A DNA stretch of 64,000 bases, taken from the NCBI RefSeq assembly GCF_024713975.1, contig NC_091095.1, positions 177,001-241,000 of the forward strand. The letters are read 5' to 3'. Position 1 is the stretch's first letter; each line of letters begins with the position of its first letter. This DNA is from Paralichthys olivaceus. Lineage: Eukaryota > Chordata > Actinopteri > Pleuronectiformes > Paralichthyidae. The position numbers and the translations under genes are program-made. A model generated the notes under the pieces. That model saw nothing but the letters and a program-made list of their open reading frames with translations. It was not told the origin of the DNA and ran no database searches. Positions 16,536 through 27,580 of the stretch are shown here, one piece after another.

Positions 16536-16742
16536 CTTCTTCTTCTGCTTCTTCTTCTTCTTCTTCTTCTTCTGCTGCTTCTTCTGCTGCTGCTGCTTCT
16601 TCTTCTTCTGCTGCTGCCGCTGCTTCTTCTTCTTCTGCTGCTGCTGCTTCTTCTTCTTCTGCTGCTGCCGCTGCTTCTTCTTCTTCTGCTGCTGCTTCTT
16701 CTTCTTCTTCTTCTTCTTCTGCTGCTGCTTCTTCTTCTGCTG
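16536..16742. repeat. CTT/CTG trinucleotide tract upstream of rtca
   Basis: About 200 bp of TTC/TGC triplets, on the minus strand GAA and CAG runs. It begins about 45 bp upstream of the first rtca ATG, so it lies in the 5' UTR or core promoter. The open frames through it (poly-Leu, poly-Lys/Gln) are composition artefacts. Confidence 0.95.
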
Positions 16743-17327
16743 TTTATTGGCGGTTGGCAATAACCAGCTTATACGGGCATTACCGCCACCTTCTGGACTG
16801 GAGTGTGGTAGCAATCTAAACATAACTCAAATTAAATAATCTTCATTCCTGTTCCTGTTAAATATTTGAATAGAAGATGAGCTTCATTTCCTGCTCAGAG
16901 TGTCTCTGGTAGTTTTAGTCTTGTTGAGTTAAGAGCATCGATCAGACAAATCACATGTGATAGATTGATTGAGGGGACAGACTGAATTTGAAGCGTTTGA
17001 GTCTCAAGGAACTTTTATTTTATAAAACCAGAAGCAGCAGCAGAGTTGATACAGATGAATGAGACGCTTATGCTAACCCTGACAGAAATGCTAACCCTGA
17101 AGCTAACGCTAACCCTGATGCAAATGCTAATTGCTACGTCAGGTGTCTCAACATGACCAGTACAAAAGTAAAAAGCTTCAGAAAATACAAAAAAATGTGC
17201 CTGGTTTTATTTATCAGGAAGCAAGAAGTGACGTTGTAATGTTAGAGGCATGGTGTAGGTTAGTGGATGGAGTTTAAGTTTTACTTTTATTAATTTATTA
17301 TATTGTAAAGCAGCGCCCCCTTCAGGA
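16743..17327. other. rtca-palm1 intergenic region
   Basis: About 580 bp between the rtca 5' side and the palm1 stop codon. Minus-strand AATAAA-like words near 17285-17300 could serve palm1 polyadenylation. No gene recognised. Short GCTAACCCTGA repetition at 17070-17125. Confidence 0.6.
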
Positions 17328-20300
17328 TCACATGATGCTGCAGCACTTACATGCCTGTTTCTCCTTCTTTAACTCCACCACTCTTCCCTCGGCCTCTCCC
17401 GCCAACTCCCTGTTACTTGCTGGCGTCGCCACTGGAGGTCTGGAGGTTGTCAGTGGGGTGGAGGTGACGGAGGCAGATGGATGCGGTGCTGTGATCTGGG
17501 CTCTGCTGTCGCCATCATCCATCCCTCCTTCTCCTGGTAACGTTTTTCCATTGCTGTCGTCGATGAGCACAAGCTCGGCCGTCACCGTCCCCTGCAGCCC
17601 CAGCACCTTCTTGGTCTCAGCCTCGTCCTCCACACTCTGGTATCCCATGAACACCATGGTCACCGGGTTCTCTGCGCTGGCCTCCGCCACACTTGGCTTG
17701 GAGTGAGGCTCCGCCTCCAGCCCTTTGATCTCCACCGAGGCGTGTGGCAGCTCTGGCTCCGCCTCCAGCCCTGTGATCTCCACCGAGACGTGTGGCAGCT
17801 CTGGCTCCGCCTCCTCCTGGTACTCCACTGTTGGCATCGAGGTCACTGTGGAAGCAGTCTGTGACATCATCAAAGCTTCGTCTGCTTTGAGGATGAGCTC
17901 ATCCACCTCTGAGGAGCTGAGCAGGTGGACGCCGTCCTCACCATTCACCTCATGGACGACTAAGAGACAGACACAGGATCAGGACATCTGCTCATTACAG
18001 GTCACAGCTGATCTCCAGCTGAACGACCAATAGAAACTGACCATTCCCCTGCTGCACCAGGAACCACCTGTAGTGATGTCACAGTGTGCTGTCATACACT
18101 GTGACATCACTACGTCCAGGTGAGAAGTTCACTGGAGGGAACAACGAGGAAAGATGCTCTTCAAAGAATCATCAGACCTTCAGCTGGAGACTCGTCACTG
18201 TCAGGTTATCAGTAGGTGATTGACAGGTGATGGACACGTAATCAATGGGTGATTGACAGGTGATGGACATGTAATTAGAAGGTGATTGACAGGTGATGGA
18301 CATGTAATTAGAAGGTGATTGACAGGTGATGGACATGTAATTAGAAGGTGATTGACAGGTGATGGACATGTAATTAGAAGGTGATTGACAGGTGATGGAC
18401 ATGTAATTAGTAGGTGATTGACAGGTGATGGACATGTAATTAGTAGGTGATTGACAGATGATGGACATGTAATTTGTTTACTGACATCACCTTTCTGCTC
18501 GTCCTCGTAAACTTTGACCCCTTGCTGCGAGAGGTCAACAGGAAGTGTGGTGTTAGTGGACAAGACCCGGCTTTCCCCCGTCTGTCTGTCTCGCTCGACC
18601 TTAATCTCCACTGAATACATCGCTGAGAGGGTGGGGATAGAGACAGACAGGTGAAGACAGACAGGGAGAGACAGATGAGTAGAGACAGACGGGTAGAGAC
18701 AGACAGATGGGTAAAGACAGACAGGTAAAGACAGATGAAGACAGACAGGTACAAACAGTTAGAGACAGACAGACGGGTAAAGACAGGTAGAAACAGACAG
18801 ATGAAGATAGACAGGTAGAGACAGACAGATGGGTAAAGACAGACAGGTAGAGACAGACAGGTACAAACAGTTAGAGACAGACAGACGGGTAGAGACAGAC
18901 AGGTAGAGACAGACAGGTACAAACAGTTAGAGACAGACAGATGGGTAGAGACAGACCGTTAGAGACAGACAGACGGGTAGAGACAGACGGGTAGAGACAG
19001 ACAGGTAGAGACAGACAGGTACAAACAGTTAGAGACAGACAGACGGGTAGAGACAAACGGGTAGAGACAGACAGGTACAAACAGTTAGAGACAGACAGAC
19101 GGGTAGAGACAGACAGATACAAACAGTTAAAGACAGACAGGTAGAGACAGACAGACGGGTAAAGACAGACGGGTAAAGACAGACAGGTACAGACAGACAG
19201 ACGGGTAAAGACAGACAGGTACAGACAGATGAATACAGACAGGTAGAAACAGACAGATGAAGACAGATAGATGAAGGCAGACAGGTAGAGACAGACAATT
19301 AGAGACAGACAGGTAGAGACATACAGGTACAAACAGTTAGAGACAGACAGATGGGTAGAGACAGACAGTTAGAGACAGAAAGACGGGTAGAGACAGACAG
19401 GTAGAGACAGACAGACGGGTAGAGACAGACAGGTAGAGACAGACAGGTACAAACAGTTAAAGACAGACAGATGGGTAGAGACAGACAGGTAGAGAATTTC
19501 GGGTACAAACAGTTAGAGACAGACAGATGGGTAGAGACAGACAGGTAGAGACAGACAGATGGGTAGAGACAGACAGGTAGAGACATACAGGTACAAACAG
19601 TTAGAGACAGACAGATGGGTAGAGACAGACGGGTAGAGACAGACAGGTAGAGACAGACAGACGGGTAGAGACAGACGGGTAGAGACAGACAGGTAGAGAC
19701 AGACAGGTAGAGACAGACAGACGGGTAGAGACAGATGGGTAGAGACAGACAGGTAGAGACAGACAGGTAGAGACAGACAGATGGGTAGAGACAGACAGTT
19801 AGAGACAGACAGACGGGTAGAGACAGACGGGTAGAGACAGACAGGTAGAGACAGACAGACGGGTAGAGACAGACGGGTAGAGACAGACAGGTAGAGACAG
19901 ACAGGTAGAGACAGATGGGTAGAGACAGACAGGTAGAGACAGACAGACGGGTAGAGACAGACAGGTAGAGACAGACAGATGGGTAGAGACAGACAGGTAG
20001 AGACAGACAGACGGGTAGAGACAGACGGGTAGAGACAGACAGGTAGAGACAGACAGACGGGTGGAGACAGACAGGTAGAGACAGACAGACGGGTAGAGAC
20101 AGACGGGTAGAGACAGACAGGTAGAGACAGACAGACGGGTAGAGACAGACAGGTAGAGACAGACAGACGGGTAGAGACAGACAGGTAGAGACAGACAGAC
20201 GGGTAGAGACAGACAGGTAGAGACAGACAGACGGCTAGATACAGACGGGTAGAGACAGACAGGTAGAGACAGACAGACGGGTAGAGACAGACAGGTAGAG

Positions 20301-23300
20301 ACAGACAGACGGGTAGAGACAGACAGGTAGAGACAGACAGACGGGTAGAGACAGACAGGTAGAGACAGACAGACGGGTAGAGACAGACAGGTAGAGACAG
20401 ACAGACAGGTAGAGACAGACAGACGGGTAGAGACAGACAGGTAGAGACAGACAGACGGGTAGAGACAGACAGGTAGAGACAGACAGGTAGAGACAGACAG
20501 ACAGGTAGAGACAGACAGACGGGTAGAGACAGACAGGTAGAGACAGACAGACAGGTAGAGACAGACAGACGGGTAGAGACAGACAGGTAGAGACAGACAG
20601 ACGGGTAGAGACAGACAGGTAGAGACAGACAGACGGGTAGAGACAGACAGATGGGTAGAGACAGACAGGTAGAGACAGACAGGTAGAGACAGACAGACAG
20701 GTAGAGACAGACAGACGGGTAGAGACAGACAGACGGGTAGAGACAGACAGACAGGTAGAGACGGACAGACGGATAGAGACAGACAGGTAGAGACAGACAG
20801 ACGGGTAGAGACAGACAGGTAGAGACAGACAGACAGGTAGAGACAGATCAGGATCTGGGTGTTCCTCACCTCTCTTCATCTCCTCCATTGCTTCTCTTGG
20901 TTTGTTCATTCGAGGACTTTTGTGAACTTTGCAAAGGATCATGGGAAGAAGGGGGAGGAGTCACAGTGAGTCAATCACAACTCTCATGTCTGTACTGTAA
21001 TCTGATTACTGTAATCTGATTACTGTAATCTGATTACTGTAATCTGATTACTGTATGATAATTACTGTAATCTGATTACTGTAATCAGATTACAGTAATC
21101 TGATTACAGTGTGACTACAGAAACCTCAAATGTGATCGATACTGTGATTATTACTGCTAACTGAAGAAGATGAAGAGGATGGTGAAGATGAGGATGATGA
21201 AGAAGATGAGGATGAATAAAAAGATGATGGAGATGATGATGAAGATGATGGAGATGATGATGAAGATGGAGATGATGATGATGATGATGGAGATGATGAT
21301 GAAGATGGAGATGATGATGATGATGAAGATGGAGATGATGATGATGATGAAGATGGAGATGATGATGTAGATGGAGATGATGATGAAGATGGAGATGATG
21401 AGGATGATGATGATGGAGATGATGATGAAGATGGAGATGGAGATGATGATGAAGATGGAGATGATGATGATGATGAAGATGGAGATGATGATGAAGATGG
21501 AGATGGAGATGATGATGATGATGAAGATGAAGATGGAGATGATGATGATGATGATGATGAAGATCTTTACCTTCATTGGATCCTGTTGACATCTGGAGGA
21601 AACATGTTACATATAAACAAACTTAAACCTAAAACTACATCTATAATAAATTAGACAGCGCCTCCTACAGGTTAAACTGTTACAACACAATATGAACAAA
21701 AGCAATACTGTAATCTGATTACTATTCTCACCTCTAATCTCACTATGTAATCTGACTACTGTAATCTGATTACTAATCTGACCTCTGTAATACTTAATCT
21801 CGTAACTGTAATCTGATTAAATCTGCAGAGCCCAGTGAGAGACTCACCATGGTTTGTGTTGCAGTCTGACACAGAAGACCGAGCAGCTCCACCTCCAACC
21901 TACAACACACAGGTTGATGAAGCATCATGTGATGAATGTCATGACTCTGGACTTTGACTCCTTTATAAGACGATGTTGGGTTTTGTTGTTTTGGTTTTAT
22001 TGTGGAGTCCTTTGTTTATGGTCTTCCCTGTGTCTCCCTGTGTTTATGAATGTGTTTGGGTTTATGTTTTGTCCCTGAGATCTGTTTCCTGCTTTTCTTA
22101 AGGTGTGCAACAGTATGGGGTCTCTTCCGCAGCCATGCCTTTGTCATGTGTGCAGAACGTGGATTTTGTGTTGTCTTGTTGAAATATGCATAAATGTCTC
22201 TGGAAAACATGTCGTGTTGAAGGCAGCATATGCTGCTCCAAAATCTCTTCAGCAGTTATGGTGACACCTGTTGACATCACCTATTTCAAATCACTTCATT
22301 TTTTCATCATTCTACCTCATTACTCGCCCTAAATGGCCTGATTGGCAGAAATGAATGTATATTTAGAAATCAAATGAAGTTGAGCAGACAAAACATAAAA
22401 TATCTTATGTTCCTACTGTCTGCAACACGTCAAATTCAATTTTGAAATCACTGCTGTCTTTTTTTATTTGTAACCTTTTCTGAGTTGGGGTTGTATTTGG
22501 ATCAGATTAGACCTGTTGATGGTCTCCTGCCAGCTCCTGGTTTTACTGTAGACCAGATTAAATCAGATTATTGGATCAGATTAGACCTGTTGATGGTCTC
22601 CTGCCAGCTCCTGGTTTTACTGTAGACCAGATTAAATCAGATTATTGGATCAGATTAGACCTGTTGATGGTCTCCTCCAGGTTCCTGGTTTTACTGTAGA
22701 CCAGATTAAATCAGATTATTGGATCAGATTAGACCTGTTGATGGTCTCCTCCAGGTTCCTGGTTTTACTGTAGACCAGATTAAATCAGATTATTGGATCA
22801 GATTAGACCTGTTGATGGTCTCCTCCAGGTTCCTGGTCTTGGCCTCGTCCTGCTCTAGTTGTTTCTTGACGTTATCCTGGTCTGGTCCAGCAGAGGGCGC
22901 TCCCTCTAGCAACCATCGCTCCCTCAGAGCCTTCGACTGAACACAGGAAACTCGTCAATCATTTATATATAGAAATACTATATAAACTCTGTCTGTCTGT
23001 CTGTATCTGTCTGTACCTGACTGTCTGTATCTGTCTGTCTGTACCTGACTGTCTGTACCTGTCTGTCTATATCTTTCTGTCTGTATCTGTCTGTTTGTAT
23101 CTTTCTGTCTGTATCTGTCTGTCTGTCTGTATCTGTCTGTACCTGTCTGTCTGTATCTTTCTGTCTGTATCTGTTTGTACCTGTCTGTCTGTACCTGACT
23201 GTCTGTACCTGTCTGTCCGTATTTGTCTGTATCTGTCTGTATCTGTCTGTCTGTATCTTTCTGTCTGTATCTGTCTGTATCTGTCTGTACCTGTCTGTAC

Positions 23301-26031
23301 CTGTCTGTCTGTCTGTCTGTCTGTATCTGTCTGTACCTGTCTGTCCTGTCTTTATCTGTCTGTCTGTCTGTATCTTTCTGTCTGTATCTGTCTGTCTGTA
23401 TCTGTCTGTACCTGTCTGTCTGTATCTGTCTGTCTGTATCTTTCTGTCTGTATCTGTCTGTCTGTACCTGTCTGTATCTGTCTGTCTGTCTGTCTGTCTG
23501 TACCTGTCTGTACCTGTCTGTCTGTCTGTCTGTCTGTATCTGTCTGTACCTGTCTGTACCTGTCTGTCCTGTCTTTATCTGTCTGTCTGTCTGTATCTTT
23601 CTGTCTGTATCTGTCTGTACCTGTCTGTCTGTACCTGTCTGTCTGTCTGTCTGTATCTGTCTGTCTGTATCTGTCTGTCTGTACCTGTCTGTCTGTACCT
23701 GTCTGTCTGTCTGTCTGTATCTGTCTGTCTGTATCTGTCTGTCTGTATCTGTCTGTCTGTACCTGTCTGTCTGTCTGTATCTGTCTGTATCTGTCTGTCT
23801 GTACCTGTCTGTCTGTATCTGTCTGTCTGTATCTGTCTGTCTGTATCTGTCTGTCTGTATCTTTCTGTCTGTATCTGTCTGTCTGTATCTGTCTGTACCT
23901 GTCTGTCTGTATCTTTCTGTCTGTATCTGTCTGTACCTGTCTCACCTTCAGGTGCTGCAGAGTTCTCCTGTCGTCCTCCAGTTGTCGCTTCCTGCTCTCG
24001 ACCTCTGTCTGCCACTTCCTCTTCTCCTGAGGCATGATGGGAAACATAGTGAGATGTTACATCCAGCTGTAATGAAACACACACTAAAATTAACTCTCAC
24101 AAACTAACACACACTCTCACACACTAACACAAACTAACACACACTAACACACACTCTCACACACTAACACAAACTAACACACACTAACACAAACTAACAC
24201 ACACTAACACACACTAACACAAACTAACACACACTAAAATTAACTCTCACAAACTAACACACACTAACACACACTAACACACACTAACACACACTCTCAC
24301 ACACTAACACAAACTAACACACACTAACACAAACTAACACACACTAAAATTAACTCTCACAAACTAACACACACTACCACAAACTAACACAAACTAACAC
24401 ACACTAACACACACTAACACAAACTAACACACACTAACACAAACTATCACAAACTAACACACACTAACACACACTAACACAAACTAACACACACTAACAC
24501 ACACTAACACAAACTATCACAAACTAACACACACTAACACACACTAACACAAACTAACACACACTAAAATTAACTCTCACAAACTAACACACACTACCAC
24601 AAACTAACACAAACTAACACACACTCTCACACACTAACACAAACTAACACAAACTAACACACACTAACACACACTCTCACACACTAACACAAACTAACAC
24701 ACACTAACACACACTAACACACACTCTCACACACTAACACACACTCTCACAAACTAACACACACTAACACAAACTAACACACACTAACACAAACTAACAT
24801 AAACTAACACACACTAACACACACTCTCACACAAACTAACACACACTAACACACACTAACACACACTCTCACACACTAACACACACTCTCACAAACTAAC
24901 ATAAACTAACACACACTAACACAAACTAACATAAACTAACACAAACTAACACACACTCTCACACACTAACACAAACTAACACAAACTATCACAAACTAAC
25001 ATAAACTAAAATAAACTAACACAAACTAAAATTAACTCTCACACAGACACACACACTCTCACACATGTGGTGTCTGAAATGCTATGTGTTGTCTTCCCTT
25101 TAAAGGAAGTCTATCCTTGGGTTTGAGGCCCCCAGCTCCTAAGAAAATCTGAAGAATTTTAGGTTGTTTGAGAATAACTGAATGTATACATTAGAGCATT
25201 AGACCACGGCTCTAACTGACACCCTAAATTTAAGCTGGTGCTATTCCCTTCCTGACACCGGACAATCTGGAGGAAAGCCAGATGCATTTTCTTTAGGTTC
25301 ACGCAAACAACCCTCCTATATAAACGAGGAGTTGAAGCTGCCTCGAGAGAAGATTCACATTGGCCCCGAATCTCTCTCCAGGCAGATTGCTTTGCTTGTA
25401 TTGATACTGAACTTTTTGTAATAAACCTTTATATACAATCAAGACGGTGTCATCGGAGATTCCTTCATCATCTTCACATCATCGCAACCCCAATATACGA
25501 CACACAGACACACACAGACACACACAGACACACACACTAACACACACTAACAGACACACACTCTCACACCTGATGGAACCAGAACTTCAGCTCTTTGTCT
25601 CTAAACATCTCAGAGAAACTCACAGACTGTTACCGTGGTTACGTTTGGTTCCACTGTGAGAACCTGAGTCATGATGGTCCGAACATTTGACCACATGAAC
25701 AACAAGTCTCGAGGACACCTGCTGTGTGTGTGTGTGTGTGTGTCTGTGTGTGTGTGTGTGTGAGAGTGTGTGTGTTTGTGTCTGTGTGTGAGAGTGTGTG
25801 TGTTTGTGTGTGTGTGTGAGAGTGTATGTGTCTGTGTGTGTGAGAGTGTGTGTGTTTGTGTCTGTGTCTGTGTGTGTGTGTGTGTGTGTGTCTGTGTGTG
25901 TGTGTGTGAGAGTGTATGTGTCTGTGTGTGTGAGAGTGTGTGTGTTTGTGTCTGTGTCTGTCTGTGTGTGTGTGTGTGAGAGTGTATGTGTCTGTGTGTG
26001 TCTGTGTCTGTGTCTGTGTGTGTTTGTGTCT

Positions 26032-26069
<38 letters not shown>

Positions 26070-27546
26070 CTCACTGTGATGAGCTGCAGTTGATCCTGCT
26101 CACAGAGAACCTGACTCGCCCTAAGAGAGAGAGAGAGAGGTTAGGATGTGGGCGGAGCTCTGTTCTGTTAAATCAAACTCTGGATTCTACCTGAAAACAG
26201 TTTGAAGAGATAGTTCACTGAAAAATACAAATATCCACCATCATGATCTCTGGTCCATGATCAGGATCCACCAGGATCCACCAGGATCCATCAGGATCCA
26301 CCAGGATCCACCAGGATCCATCATGTAGCTGCAGCTGTGATCCTGGATCTAGAAACCAAGAAGCATCAGGACTCTGGTGAAGACGTCAGTAACGTGCTGA
26401 TGAGACATGAATGTGATGAAGAGGGAGAAGAGGACAGAGGAGCTCCATGTGTCCTGTGTCCTCCACCTTCTAGACCTCCAGCAGCAGTTTGAATCTCAAA
26501 CGTAGAAGAGTCTGCGTCCAGGACTGAACCTGAGATGATCCCACAGGACAGACGATTGATGCCGAAAGCTCTGGCTCCTCCTCTACTTTTAAGGACTTTA
26601 GGGACAACAGACTGAATTCTGGGTAAAAATGTCTCTGATATCTTCCTACGTGGTGCGTTCATGGACCCTTGGACACGCCATCATGTAGCTACGTCAGCTA
26701 GCTTAGCCACCTCCAGTGGACATTTAGGCTTACAACACGATGTATGAAGTTTCCAGTTGAATTTGAATGTCGGGGCTTGTGGACACGATGACATCACAGC
26801 AGCAGAATGGAGGCATGTTGTCTGTTTCCTGTTGATTCATTACGTCATTACATGACGTCGTCTGGTTAACAATGTTTACCCCTGAAACACTTCACCCCCC
26901 CTCCATCATGTGGTGAGTAGATAATGAGGGACCTTTAATTTTTCAGTGAACTATCCCTTTAAGAGTCAAGATGGACGATGTGACGGCTCTCAGAACTGAA
27001 GCCCAATTATCTCCCTCTGGTGTCATGAACCCTACCTCCTCCATGTGAGCAGATGGGACATGGACAAAACCAAAAAGGTCAAAGTAGATGTTCAATAAAT
27101 GTTTGTCAAAGATCAGACCAGTACAGATAAAGACTTAGCTCCGCCCTGGTGCAGCAGATCTGTCACCTCCACATGAACATAAAACAAGCGCACAGGAAGC
27201 AACAACAGCCTTCTAAATAAAAGCCGAGTTTAAGAAGGGAGGACCCAAAGAAAAAGGATCTAGAGTTTCTATCATAGAATATGATCATATTCTATGATGG
27301 AAACTCTAGTATAGATAATCACAGGGATTCAGTCTATTCATTTTATTCATACTTAATGTCCTGGAGTTCATTCAACTTCATGCTTTTATTTTGAAAAGAA
27401 GTTCACAGTGGCTATTGATCACAAATCAAAACTGATCAATTTGTGATTATGAATTATTGATGAGTCCAACATGTTCACTTCACTGACCTCACACACAGAC
27501 ACACACACACACAGACACACACACAGACACACACACACACACACAG

Positions 27547-27580
<34 letters not shown>

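Noticed and set aside
18172-20942. Long [11 protein letters not shown] and [11 protein letters not shown] ORFs on the minus strand
   Set aside because: Pure products of palm1 intron satellites; real palm1 exons flank them.
23095-24107. SVCICLSV and QTDRYRQTD ORFs of up to 311 codons
   Set aside because: CTGT satellite in all frames; only the short palm1 exon 23946-24026 inside is real.
25568-25640. Possible palm1 exon ([16 protein letters not shown])
   Set aside because: Not in paralemmin; phase of exons 26075-26120 and 23946-24026 joins directly as LQLIT-EKRKW.
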